34,835 nucleotides of DNA from an uncultured Oscillospiraceae bacterium (GTDB lineage Bacteria; Bacillota; Clostridia; Oscillospirales; Oscillospiraceae): NCBI GenBank assembly GCA_947169975.1, contig CAMVRT010000019.1, positions 1 to 34,835 of the forward strand, read 5' to 3'. A model generated the notes under the pieces. That model did no database searches. It saw only the letters and a program-made list of their open reading frames with translations, and was not told the origin of the DNA. Shown piece by piece: positions 26,073 through 33,913 of this stretch. How positions within the stretch are numbered: position 1 is the stretch's first letter; each line of letters starts with the position of its first letter. The position numbers and the translations under genes are program-made.

Positions 26073-27032
26073 ATGATTTCTCACGGCAAGGATATCAAGA
26101 TTTTCACCGGCAACTCCAATCCGGACCTGGCGGCCGAGATCTGCAAGATCATCGGTACCAAGCTGGGCGAATCCGAGGTCAAGACCTTTGCTGACGGCGA
26201 GGTTTCCGTCTCCCTGTATGAGACGGTCCGCGGCAGCGACGTGTTCCTGATCAACTCCACCTGCAAGCCCGTCAATGACAGCCTCATGGAGCTGCTCATC
26301 ATGATCGACGCCTGCAAGCGCGCCTCCGCCGGCCGTGTCACCGCCGTGGTGCCCTACTTCGGCTATGCCCGGCAGGACCGCAAGGCCAAGAGCCGCGATC
26401 CCATCTCCGCCAAGCTGGTGGCCAACATGATCACCGCCGCCGGCGCCGACCGGGTGCTGACCATGGACCTCCACGCCGCCCAGATCCAGGGCTTCTTTGA
26501 TATCCCCGTGGACAATCTGTTCGGCAACCCCGTTTTCGTGGACTATTACGCCAAGAAGTTCGGCGAAAAGGCCGAGGACATGGTGGTGGTGTCCCCCGAC
26601 GTGGGCTCTGTGGCCCGCGCCCGCACCTTTGCCCAGAAGCTGCACATGGGCCTGGCCATCGTGGACAAGCGCCGCCAGCGCGCCAATCAGAGCGAGGTCA
26701 TGAACGTCATCGGCGACGTGGAGGGCAAGGACTGCATCCTCTTTGACGACATGGTGGATACCGCCGGCTCCCTGGTGGGCGCGGCCAAGGCCATCGTGGA
26801 GGTGGGCGGCGCCAAGAACGTGTACGCCTGCGCCAGCCACGGCCTGCTGTCCGGCCCGGCCATCGAGCGTCTGGAGAACAGCTACATCAAGGAGCTGGCT
26901 CTGCTGAACACCCTGCCCACCAACCTGGGCGAGGGCTGCAGCAAGGTCAAGTACCTGTCCGTGGCTCCCATGTTCGCCGAGGCCATCGAGCGGATTTATC
27001 AGGAAATTTCCATCGCCAAGCTGTTCAACTGA
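26073..27032 (+). CDS. prs: Ribose-phosphate pyrophosphokinase
   Basis: A 319-residue enzyme making PRPP from ribose 5-phosphate and ATP for nucleotide, histidine and tryptophan synthesis. Family marks in order: FTGNSNPDLA, FADGEVSVSLYETVRG, the flexible-loop YARQDRK, the metal-binding DLHAAQIQGFF, SPDVGSVARA and the PRPP-binding DDMVDTAGSL. The ATG at 26073 gives the typical MISHGKDIKIF start; GTG 26061 would add four residues. No strong ribosome binding site is seen before either. Confidence 0.95.
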   Translation: MISHGKDIKIFTGNSNPDLAAEICKIIGTKLGESEVKTFADGEVSVSLYETVRGSDVFLINSTCKPVNDSLMELLIMIDACKRASAGRVTAVVPYFGYARQDRKAKSRDPISAKLVANMITAAGADRVLTMDLHAAQIQGFFDIPVDNLFGNPVFVDYYAKKFGEKAEDMVVVSPDVGSVARARTFAQKLHMGLAIVDKRRQRANQSEVMNVIGDVEGKDCILFDDMVDTAGSLVGAAKAIVEVGGAKNVYACASHGLLSGPAIERLENSYIKELALLNTLPTNLGEGCSKVKYLSVAPMFAEAIERIYQEISIAKLFN

Positions 27033-27041
27033 CCGAAAGTG

Positions 27042-27050
27042 TGATATAAT
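27042..27050 (+). promoter_or_regulatory. Extended -10 promoter for pth
   Basis: TGATATAAT is a perfect extended -10. The predicted start near 27057 lies inside the left arm of the following terminator hairpin. The -35 is weak. Confidence 0.55.
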
Positions 27051-27051
27051 C

Positions 27052-27082
27052 AAAGGACTGCGCGAGCAGTCCTTTGATTTTT
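27052..27082 (+). terminator. Terminator between prs and pth
   Basis: AAAGGACTGC-GCGA-GCAGTCCTTT (27052-27075) is a perfect stem, followed by GATTTTTTA. Confidence 0.8.
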
Positions 27083-27113
27083 TACGCAAATCTTTTCCAA
27101 GGAGCATGAATAT

Positions 27114-27704
27114 ATGTTTTTCAAGCGTGACAACGGCGGCTATACCTGGCTGCTGGTGGGCCTGGGCAATCCGGGCCTGAAATATGAGTCCACCCGTCAC
27201 AACATGGGCTTTCTGGCCGTGGATAAGCTGGCGGAGAACGAGCATTTCAAGTTCAGCAAGCTGCGCTTCAAGGCGTGGACGGCCACGGCGGAGCTGGGGG
27301 GCGAGAAGGTGCTGGTGATGAAGCCCCAGACCTACATGAACCTCAGCGGCGAGTCCGTGGGCCAGGCCGCCCGGTTCTATAAGATCCCCCCGGAGCACGT
27401 GCTGGTGATCTCCGACGATATCAGCCTGCCCATCGGCAAGCTGCGCATCCGGGCGAATGGCAGCGCCGGCGGCCACAACGGCCTCAAGAACATCATCCGG
27501 CATTTGGGCAGCGATCAGTTTCCCCGCATCAAGGTGGGGGTGGGCATGCCGGAAAACGCCGACTACGACATCGCCGACTGGGTGACCGGCCGTCCCATGG
27601 GCAACGAGCAGAAGCCCCTGATGGAGGCGCTGGACAAGGCGGTGGCCGCCGTGCCGGTGCTGATCCGGGACGGTGTGGACAAGGCCCAAAACAAGTTTAA
27701 CTGA
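27114..27704 (+). CDS. pth: Peptidyl-tRNA hydrolase
   Basis: A 196-residue enzyme that frees tRNA from stalled peptidyl-tRNA. LVGLGNPGLKYESTRHNMGF contains the catalytic H29; PQTYMNLSG, VISDDISLPIGKLRIR and GSAGGHNGLKNI follow, and GVGMPENADYDIADWV is the usual C-terminal part. About ten extra residues (MFFKRDNGGY) precede the conserved start; AAGGAG upstream supports the chosen ATG. It is the spoVC equivalent in the Bacillus gene order. Confidence 0.96.
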   Translation: MFFKRDNGGYTWLLVGLGNPGLKYESTRHNMGFLAVDKLAENEHFKFSKLRFKAWTATAELGGEKVLVMKPQTYMNLSGESVGQAARFYKIPPEHVLVISDDISLPIGKLRIRANGSAGGHNGLKNIIRHLGSDQFPRIKVGVGMPENADYDIADWVTGRPMGNEQKPLMEALDKAVAAVPVLIRDGVDKAQNKFN

Positions 27705-27734
27705 CCGGAGCATTAGAAGAAAAAGCATCGCAGA

Positions 27735-27886
27735 TTTCGCGTCCGCAGACGCGAAAATATGAAATCGTTTTTCGCCGCGGCGTGTACGTGGCGAAAAACA
27801 CCGCTCAGTCCGCAAGTGTGCGAGCACAGCGAGTGCATGCGGCGGACTGTATACTTTACTCGTCAAAAATCATCAGATTTTTGACG
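27735..27886. repeat. Four consecutive hairpins in the pth-mfd spacer
   Basis: Perfect stems: TTTCGCGTC/GACGCGAAA (27735-27756), GTTTTTCGCC/GGCGAAAAAC (27767-27799), CAGTCCGC/GCGGACTG (27806-27849, with inner GCAC/GTGC) and CGTCAAAAATC/GATTTTTGACG (27861-27886). The 206-base spacer has no ORF. The mfd ribosome binding site follows at once. It could be an inserted repeat element or a structured leader of mfd. Confidence 0.7.
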
Positions 27887-27910
27887 AAATAAGAAAGGAG
27901 GGGACGGAGC

Positions 27911-30900
27911 GTGCAAAACCTGATCGACCTTTTGCTGACGCTGCCGCAGGTGCGGGAGCTCACCGAAGCCGTGGAGCGCGGAGATTGTCCCGCCCAGATC
28001 ACGGGCCTCAGCCCGGTCCACCGGGCCCAGATCGCCGCGGCGGTGCGCCATGCCACGGGCCGTCCCCTGCTGATGCTGTGCGCCGACGAGCGGGAGGCGG
28101 AGCGCCAGGCCGCCGATTTGCGGATCCTCACCGGCAGGGACGTCACCGTCTTGCCCCGCCGGGAGTGGCAGCTGCGCCCCTCCGCCGCCAGCCGGGACTG
28201 GGAGCACCGCCGGCTGCGTGCCCTCTACGACATGGAGCACGCGGAGATCACGGTGACCACGGTGGACGCCCTCGTTCAGCGCACCATCCCGCCGGAGATC
28301 CTGCGCCATTCCGTATTGACGCTGGACGCCGACGGGCGCTACGATGTGGCCGACCTCACCCGCCGCCTCACCGCCGCGGGCTATACCCGGTCCGACCAGG
28401 TGGAGGGACCCGGCCAGTTCGCCCTTCGCGGCGGCATTCTGGACGTGTACTCCCCCGGCATGGACCAGCCGGTGCGCTGCGAGTTTTTTGACGACGAGGT
28501 GGACTCCCTGGGCTGGTTTGACGTGGCCACCCAGCGCCGCACCGCCAACTGCCGACAGGCGCTGATCCTTCCCGCCGGGGAGGTGCTGCCCCACCGGGGC
28601 GATGCTGTCGGCATCGCGGACCGGCTGGAGAGTGCCGCCGCCCGGGTAAAGGGGGAGAGTGGGCAGAGGCTGCGCGCCACTGCCGCCTCCGACGCCGAGC
28701 AGCTCCGTCAGGGCCTGACCCCTGCCGGAGCGGACCGCTATATGGCCGCCGTCTATCCGGATATGACCACGGCGCTGGACTATCTCCGGCCCGATATGCT
28801 GATCTGTGTCAGCGACAGCGCCCGGGTGGGCGAAGCCCTGCGCACCTTCCTGTGGCAGCTGAAGGAGGACGTCACCGCCGCCATGGAGGCGGGATATCTG
28901 TGCGGCGCCTTTGCAGATTTCGCGTTGAGCGAGGGCGACCTGCAGAAAAAGCTGGCGGATTATGCCCTCTGCCAGCTGGAGAGCCTGCCCACCAGCCGCT
29001 GCCTGCTGCCGCCCAAAAGCCTCTGGCAGATCGGCGCCAAGCAGCTGAGCGCCTACGGCGGCTCCCTGGACGCCGCCGCCACCGATCTGGTGCACTATCT
29101 CACCGCCGGCTACAGCGTGCTGGTGCTGTGCGGCGGCGAGGTGCGGGCCAAAAACCTGCTGCATTTTCTCGCCGAGCGGAGGATCCCCGCCGCGCTGGAC
29201 TTTACCGGCGCCGAGACGCTCCGCCGCAACACCGTGCTCATCGGCATCGGCGCCATCAGCGCCGGATGCGAGTACCCGGAGCTGAAGCTGGCGGTCCTCA
29301 CCGAGGGCCAGCTTACCGCCCCGGTCAGCGGCAAGGCGAAAAAACCCCGCGTCAGGCGGGATGACAGCCGCCGGAAGATCCAGTCCTACACCGACCTGAC
29401 ACCTGGCGATCTGGTGGTCCACGTCCACCACGGCATCGGCCGCTTCGCCGGCGTCACCCGGATGCCGGTGGACGGGGTGGAGAAGGACTATATCAAGATC
29501 AACTACGCCGGCACCGACTGCCTGTACGTACCCTGCACGTCGCTGGATCTGGTGAGCAAGTACATCGGCTCCGGCGGCGAGGACGCCGAAAAGCCCGTCA
29601 AGCTCAACAAGCTGGGCGGCGCCGAGTGGGCCAAGACCACCTACCGTGCCAAGGCCGCCGCCCGGAATCTGGCCAAGGGCCTCATCAAGCTGTATGCCCA
29701 GCGCCAGCGGCTGGGAGGCTACGCCTTCTCAACCGACAGCCCGTGGCAGCGGGAATTTGAGGACGCCTTTGAGTACGAGGAGACGGACGATCAGCTCCGT
29801 GCCGCCGCCGAGATCAAGGCGGATATGGAGAAGCCGATACCCATGGATCGCCTGCTGTGCGGCGACGTGGGCTATGGCAAGACGGAGGTTGCTCTCCGCG
29901 CCGTGATGAAGTGCATCATGGACGGCAAGCAGGCCGCCCTGCTGGTGCCCACCACCGTGCTGGCCCAGCAGCACTACGCCACCGCCGTCAACCGCTTCCG
30001 CGCCTTCCCCGTCACCATCGAGGTGCTCTCCCGCTTCCGCAGTCCCAAACAGCTGAAGGACACGCTGGAGCGGACGAAGCAGGGCAGAGTCGATCTGCTG
30101 ATCGGCACCCACAAGCTGCTGCAGAAGAGCGTGGAGTTCAAGGATCTGGGCCTCCTCATCATCGACGAGGAGCAGCGCTTCGGCGTGGCCGCCAAGGAGC
30201 GGCTCCGGGAGCGCAGCCGCCAGGTGGACACCCTGACTCTCTCCGCCACCCCCATTCCCCGCACGCTGAACATGGCCCTCTCCGGCATCCGGGATATGAG
30301 CACCATCGAACAGCCTCCTCACGACCGCCAGAGCGTCCAGACCTACGTGCTGGAGCACGACTGGGGCATTGTCGCCGACGCCATCCGCCGGGAACTGGGC
30401 CGCGGCGGTCAGGTGTACTATCTCCACAACCGGGTGGAGAACATCGACGCCACCGCCTCACGCCTCCGCCAGCTGCTGGGTGACGACGTCACCGTGGCCA
30501 CCGCCCACGGCAAAATGGCCGAGGCGGACCTGAGCCGCACCATGCAGCAGATGGCCGAGGGAGATATTCAGGTGCTGGTGTGCACCACCATCATCGAGAC
30601 CGGCATCGACATCCCCAACGTGAACACCCTCATCATCGAGGACGCGGACCGGCTGGGCCTGAGCCAGCTGCACCAGATCCGCGGCCGCATCGGCCGCAGT
30701 CCCCGCCGTGCCTATGCCTACCTCACCTACCGCACCGGCAAGGTGCTGACGGAGGTGGCCGCCAAGCGTCTGGGCGCCATCCGGGAGTACGTGGAGTTTG
30801 GCTCCGGCTTCAAGATCGCCATGCGGGATCTGGAGATCCGGGGCGCCGGCAATCTGCTGGGCCCGGAGCAGTCCGGCTATATGATGAGTGTGGGCTATGA

Positions 30901-31465
30901 TATGTATCTGAAGCTGCTGAACGACGCCGTGCTGGAGGAGCAGGGCCTGGGCCACCGCAAGCGGCCGGAGTGCTCCGCCGACCTCACCGTCGCCGCCCAT
31001 ATTCCGGAGTGGTATGTGCCCTCCGCCCAGCAGCGGATGGATCTCTACCGCCGCATCGCCGCCGTCACCGGAGCCGAGGATGCCGACGATCTCACCGACG
31101 AGCTGCTGGACCGCTTCGGCGATGTGCCGAAGAGCGTCCGGGCTCTGCTGGATGTGGCGCTGCTTCGCGCCGCTGCGGTGGAGGTGTCCGTCACCGACGT
31201 GACCCAGAAGGGACGGCAGCTGCTGTTCAGCTTTGCCGATACGCTGGACGTAAATGCGCTGATGGAGCTGTGTACCCAGCCCAGCTACCGCAGCCGGCTG
31301 CTGCTGTCTGCCGGGGAGCATCCCCGTCTCACGCTCTACCTCAAGGAGGGGGAGGACGCGCTGAACGCCGCCGGCGAGCTGGTGAACCGGCTGAAGGCCG
31401 GTCAGACCGCTCATGAACAAGAGAAAACGCCGCCCGAGAGCGGCGGAACAGGAGGCACCATATGA
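27911..31465 (+). CDS. mfd: Transcription-repair coupling factor
   Basis: An 1184-residue DNA translocase that removes RNA polymerase stalled at DNA damage and recruits UvrA. The N-terminal third is UvrB-like (QFALRGGILDVYSPG). The RNA-polymerase-interacting region begins near LTPGDLVVHVHHGIGRF. The helicase motor has Walker A GDVGYGKT (651-658), the DEEQ box (752-755) and late motifs TTIIETGIDIPN and QIRGRIGR. The TRCF domain closes the protein. The start codon is GTG, with AGGAGG 8 bases upstream. Its stop overlaps the next ATG by 4 bases (ATGA). The length is normal (about 1150-1180). Confidence 0.97.
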   Translation: MQNLIDLLLTLPQVRELTEAVERGDCPAQITGLSPVHRAQIAAAVRHATGRPLLMLCADEREAERQAADLRILTGRDVTVLPRREWQLRPSAASRDWEHRRLRALYDMEHAEITVTTVDALVQRTIPPEILRHSVLTLDADGRYDVADLTRRLTAAGYTRSDQVEGPGQFALRGGILDVYSPGMDQPVRCEFFDDEVDSLGWFDVATQRRTANCRQALILPAGEVLPHRGDAVGIADRLESAAARVKGESGQRLRATAASDAEQLRQGLTPAGADRYMAAVYPDMTTALDYLRPDMLICVSDSARVGEALRTFLWQLKEDVTAAMEAGYLCGAFADFALSEGDLQKKLADYALCQLESLPTSRCLLPPKSLWQIGAKQLSAYGGSLDAAATDLVHYLTAGYSVLVLCGGEVRAKNLLHFLAERRIPAALDFTGAETLRRNTVLIGIGAISAGCEYPELKLAVLTEGQLTAPVSGKAKKPRVRRDDSRRKIQSYTDLTPGDLVVHVHHGIGRFAGVTRMPVDGVEKDYIKINYAGTDCLYVPCTSLDLVSKYIGSGGEDAEKPVKLNKLGGAEWAKTTYRAKAAARNLAKGLIKLYAQRQRLGGYAFSTDSPWQREFEDAFEYEETDDQLRAAAEIKADMEKPIPMDRLLCGDVGYGKTEVALRAVMKCIMDGKQAALLVPTTVLAQQHYATAVNRFRAFPVTIEVLSRFRSPKQLKDTLERTKQGRVDLLIGTHKLLQKSVEFKDLGLLIIDEEQRFGVAAKERLRERSRQVDTLTLSATPIPRTLNMALSGIRDMSTIEQPPHDRQSVQTYVLEHDWGIVADAIRRELGRGGQVYYLHNRVENIDATASRLRQLLGDDVTVATAHGKMAEADLSRTMQQMAEGDIQVLVCTTIIETGIDIPNVNTLIIEDADRLGLSQLHQIRGRIGRSPRRAYAYLTYRTGKVLTEVAAKRLGAIREYVEFGSGFKIAMRDLEIRGAGNLLGPEQSGYMMSVGYDMYLKLLNDAVLEEQGLGHRKRPECSADLTVAAHIPEWYVPSAQQRMDLYRRIAAVTGAEDADDLTDELLDRFGDVPKSVRALLDVALLRAAAVEVSVTDVTQKGRQLLFSFADTLDVNALMELCTQPSYRSRLLLSAGEHPRLTLYLKEGEDALNAAGELVNRLKAGQTAHEQEKTPPESGGTGGTI

Positions 31466-32544
31466 AAAAGATCCGAATCCTTGCGCTGGTGCTGGCTGCG
31501 CTGACGCTGCTGGCCGCCTGCGGAAAGACCCCGGAAACGCCCGCCGGGGAAACGCCCGCCGGTGAAAAGCCCTCGGGCCTCTTCTACGAGGCCAGCGGTA
31601 TCGATCCCAAGTCCACCATCGCCGCCGTCAACGGCCGGGAGATCTCCGCCGAGGAGTATCTGTACTGGCTGGCGTATCACTGCGAGTCCATTTTGGCTGA
31701 CCGCGGAGGCAGCGTCAAGTGGGACGAGGTCATCTCCGATGACATCACCTACGGCGAGTACGCCCGCCGCAGCGCCCTGGCCACGGTGATCCAGTTTTCC
31801 GTGGCCCGGGATTTCTCCGAGAAGTACGGTGTGGGTCTCACCGATGCCGACCGCGCGCAGCTTCAGAAGAAGAAGGAGGACGACGTACTGCGCTGCGGCG
31901 GCAGGGAAGGCTATCTTCGCTATCTGGAGCGGATCGGCGTCAGCGAGGAGACCTATGACCGTATTGACGAGAACTATGTACTGACCAACCGTCTTGTGGA
32001 GACCGCCGGCGTCGAGGGCAGCGATCTCTATCCCTCCCAGGAGACGCTGGACAACTTTATGAAGGGGAAGGACTACGCCACGGTGCGTCTGATCGTCCTG
32101 CCCGTTGCCGGGATGAGCGACGAGGAGAAGGCGGAGCAGCGGGACATGCTGGCGCAGTGCGCCCGGCAGATCAGAGAGGCTGAGGATCCCGCCGCCAAGC
32201 TGGCGGAGATTGCCCGGTCTCTGGGCCTTTCCGACGGCGACAGGGATCAGACGCTTGCCTCCAATGCGGTGGATATTACACTGATGCAGGCCGTCCGGGA
32301 GCTGGAGACCGGCGAGGTCAGCGATGTGGTGGAGACCAACGGCGCCATGTGCGTTGCGCTGCGCCGTCCGCTGGATAAGAACGCTATTGCCCGGGAGTGC
32401 TTCAGCGCCTATCTGGTGCAGGCACGGCAAAACGCCAAGGTGGAGATCAGCGACAGCTATAAGAATCTGAACGTGGGCACGTTTTACACCTCTCTGGAGG
32501 AGCTGCGCAAGACCATGTTCGATGATGCCGCCGTCAAACAGTAA
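31462..32544 (+). CDS. Lipoprotein of the parvulin/SurA-type foldase family
   Basis: A 360-residue lipoprotein: a basic start, hydrophobic stretch and lipobox LLAAC with C20 as the lipid site, then a Pro/Gly/Glu-rich repeat (ETPAGE). The SurA_N-like part opens with IAAVNGREISAEEYLYWLAY. Around residues 210-310, VRLIVLPVAG...ELETGEVSDVVETNGAMCVALRR fits a parvulin prolyl-isomerase-like domain of the PrsA type. It would help exported proteins fold at the membrane outer face. The domain is divergent, so isomerase activity is uncertain. Translational coupling to mfd (ATGA) is typical of a shared transcript. Confidence 0.82.
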   Translation: MKKIRILALVLAALTLLAACGKTPETPAGETPAGEKPSGLFYEASGIDPKSTIAAVNGREISAEEYLYWLAYHCESILADRGGSVKWDEVISDDITYGEYARRSALATVIQFSVARDFSEKYGVGLTDADRAQLQKKKEDDVLRCGGREGYLRYLERIGVSEETYDRIDENYVLTNRLVETAGVEGSDLYPSQETLDNFMKGKDYATVRLIVLPVAGMSDEEKAEQRDMLAQCARQIREAEDPAAKLAEIARSLGLSDGDRDQTLASNAVDITLMQAVRELETGEVSDVVETNGAMCVALRRPLDKNAIARECFSAYLVQARQNAKVEISDSYKNLNVGTFYTSLEELRKTMFDDAAVKQ

Positions 32545-32632
32545 TGGCCGTTCTGGCCGCGGGAGAAGCGCGGGGCGCGTCTCCCCATCAGAAAAAAGAA
32601 AGGCGTGCGGCAAAAAGCTCACGTCTGTCATC

Positions 32633-32669
32633 CACGGAAAATGCCGCCCGACGGGCGGCATTTTCCGTG
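32633..32669. terminator. Strong hairpin terminator
   Basis: A 17-base-pair perfect stem with loop GAC (core GGAAAATGCCGCCC/GGGCGGCATTTTCC). It lies after the lipoprotein gene and, on the minus strand, after the tRNA-like RNA region, so it may serve both directions. Confidence 0.75.
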
Positions 32670-32817
32670 AAATGGCGGATTGCAGGCATTTTGCAATGCG
32701 CGCTTCCTGTGCGGATGTGTACGCGGAAAGACCCCGTGCCCACCCTCGTCCGGCGGCCAATGCTGGGTCGTACGTTGTAAACGGTATCGGTGCAGGTATA
32801 CGCGATCGGGGCGTCAC
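32670..32817 (-). other. Structured gene-free region downstream of the tRNA-like element
   Basis: On the minus strand this holds GACGCCCCG (32815-32807) and a second copy of the 11-mer GGCACGGGGTC (32740-32730) that can pair with it. The first copy of that 11-mer is in the T-arm of the tRNA-like element (32845-32835). CGTTtacAACG and TTGCA...TGCAA hairpins follow. A 99-codon reading frame crosses it but has no ribosome binding site or recognisable protein. Confidence 0.35.
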
Positions 32818-32935
32818 AATACAGCGGGGATTCGGACCCCGTGCCGGCCCGGCGGCACACCACCTGTGTGGACTCATTCTCAGCCACAGAGATCGCATTC
32901 GCTCCGCGGGACTACCGACTTTCCGCGCTGTTATA
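32818..32935 (-). ncRNA. Candidate tRNA-mimic RNA directly after the DIP1984-family gene
   Basis: Read on the minus strand: acceptor-like ACAGC (32931-32927); a hairpin (arms CGCGG/CCGCG, or GGA/TCC) whose loop is the canonical D-loop AGTCGGTAG (32920-32912); a middle arm TGTGG/CCACA; a hairpin GTGCCG-CCGGGC-CGGCAC (32858-32841) like a long variable arm; a T-arm CGGGG-TCCGAAT-CCCCG (32841-32825), one base from the TTCGAAT consensus; and GCTGT (32825-32821), which closes with the acceptor-like strand. No CCA and no 7-base anticodon loop is present. Tests: covariance in homologues, Northern blot. Known parallels are bacterial Y RNAs and the tRNA part of tmRNA. Confidence 0.5.
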
Positions 32936-33385
32936 CTATAGGTCGGTGGTCCAGTTGGTCTGCTGGATGGTATTGTCCAGCAGCCGCAGCTGGTGGGACA
33001 TGGCGTCCACCTGCTTCTGCAGGGCGGCCACGTCCACGGTGCTGAGCACCTTGATTTCGGTGCCCCGTGCCCGGTAGGCGGTCTGGCTGGCGTTGTCCAG
33101 CAGCTGCCGGTAAGCCCCGATCTGCAGCGTCAGGCAGTCCCTCTGGGCAAGAAGCTCCGTCAGGGTTTTGCCGTCCACGGTGGTGCGGCAGTTCACCAGG
33201 TTGATCTGTGCGATGCGCCCCTCCAGCGCCGCCACGCAGCGATCCAGCTCAGAGAGCAGCTCTCCGGGGTCCTCGGCGGGCTTTTCCCCCTCCTGCACCG
33301 TGGCGTTGGCTGCCAGACGGCTGCGCAGGTCGGCGATCCGGCGGTTGAGGTCGGCGCGCTCCTGCAATGCTTCGGCAAGTTTCAT
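32936..33385 (-). CDS. DIP1984-family protein (DUF6847)
   Basis: A 149-residue, mainly helical, coiled-coil-like soluble protein. It starts MKLAEALQERADLNRRIADL, then EGEKPAEDPGELLSELDRC, the conserved INLVNCRTTVDGKTLTELLAQRD, EIKVLSTVDVAALQKQVD and the closing LDNTIQQTNWTTDL. The family is named from Corynebacterium diphtheriae DIP1984; some members carry the unsupported name septicolysin. I know of no proven function. GGGAGGA precedes the ATG at 33385. The stop codon is one base from the tRNA-like element, so both are probably on one transcript. A minus-strand promoter lies at 33446-33418. Confidence 0.88.
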   Translation of the reverse strand: MKLAEALQERADLNRRIADLRSRLAANATVQEGEKPAEDPGELLSELDRCVAALEGRIAQINLVNCRTTVDGKTLTELLAQRDCLTLQIGAYRQLLDNASQTAYRARGTEIKVLSTVDVAALQKQVDAMSHQLRLLDNTIQQTNWTTDL

Positions 33386-33417
33386 GGTCTGTCCTCCCTG
33401 CATATTTTTTCAATGAC

Positions 33418-33446
33418 AGCATATCATAATTCAGGCGGCAGCGCAA
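33418..33446 (-). promoter_or_regulatory. Promoter of the DIP1984-family gene
   Basis: On the minus strand TTGCGC (33446-33441), a 17-base spacer, and TATGCT (33423-33418). Confidence 0.55.
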
Positions 33447-33485
33447 GGGCGCGAGGGCGATCGAAAAGTTTCCGAAGGAAAAGGG

Positions 33486-33514
33486 TTGACATTCCGGCAC
33501 CGGTGTGGTATTCT
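33486..33514 (+). promoter_or_regulatory. Promoter of the tRNA-Leu/tRNA-Met unit
   Basis: Consensus TTGACA (33486-33491), a 17-base spacer, and TATTCT (33509-33514), 17 bases before the tRNA. Confidence 0.8.
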
Positions 33515-33531
33515 AATCCTTGCCAATATCC

Positions 33532-33617
33532 GCCGGTGTGGTGGAATGGTAGACACGGGAGACTTAAAATCTCCTGCTGACAACAGCGTACCGGTTCGAG
33601 TCCGGTCACCGGCACCA
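33532..33617 (+). tRNA. tRNA-Leu(TAA)
   Basis: Acceptor GCCGGTG pairs with CACCGGC; the anticodon stem GGAGA/TCTCC has loop CTTAAAA (anticodon TAA); a long variable arm follows (class II tRNA); T-arm CGGTTCGAGTCCG; discriminator A and encoded CCA. Confidence 0.96.
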
Positions 33618-33634
33618 AACCGGAAAGTAAATAT

Positions 33635-33710
33635 CGCGGAGTAGAGCAGTTGGCAGCTCGTCGGGCTCATAACCCGGAGGTCGGAGGTTCAAGTCCTCCC
33701 TCCGCAACCA
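33635..33710 (+). tRNA. Initiator tRNA-fMet(CAT)
   Basis: Acceptor CGCGGAG and CTCCGCA leave the C1-A72 mismatch that marks initiator tRNAs. The anticodon stem has three GC pairs (CGGG/CCCG) with loop CTCATAA. CCA is encoded. It lies 17 bases after tRNA-Leu. Confidence 0.96.
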
Positions 33711-33740
33711 TATTGTGCGACCAAAATAGATATCGCACCG

Positions 33741-33776
33741 GAAAACCCCGATACCACAACGGTTTCGGGGTTTTTT
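33741..33776 (+). terminator. Terminator of the tRNA pair
   Basis: GAAAACCCCGA pairs with TCGGGGTTTTTT around a 13-base loop. Confidence 0.85.
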
Positions 33777-33820
33777 CGTGCCCATTTTGAATGAAAATAA
33801 AAAGATATTTTTCCGGTTTG

Positions 33821-33846
33821 AGAGGACCTGAACCTCCGGCCCCACC
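33821..33846 (-). other. Inverted fragment of a tRNA T-arm region
   Basis: On the minus strand GGCCGGAGGTTCAGGTCCTCT closely resembles the matching part of the nearby tRNA-fMet (GGTCGGAGGTTCAAGTCCTCC), in opposite orientation. No complete tRNA is present. It may be a relic of integration or rearrangement. Confidence 0.5.
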
Positions 33847-33850
33847 GTTT

Positions 33851-33900
33851 AGAGGCGGATTTTGAGAGAACTTTTCCCCCAAAATCCGCCTCTTTTCTCT
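33851..33900 (+). terminator. Hairpin terminator after the tRNA fragment
   Basis: AGAGGCGGATTTTG (33851-33864) pairs perfectly with CAAAATCCGCCTCT (33880-33893), followed by TTTCTCTTTT. Confidence 0.7.
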
Positions 33901-33913
33901 TTTCAGCGAAAAA

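Noticed and set aside
24759-27866. A 1035-codon minus-strand open frame
   Set aside because: It runs antisense through glmU-like, prs and pth, all well-recognised genes.
32588-32887. A 99-codon minus-strand open frame in the tRNA-like region
   Set aside because: No ribosome binding site, no recognisable domain, and it reads through the T-arm and a strong terminator hairpin; the RNA explanation is better.
32818-32935. A normal tRNA or tRNA-Sec
   Set aside because: The span is about 115 bases, there is no 7-base anticodon loop, no CCA, and the acceptor-like helix is only about five pairs.
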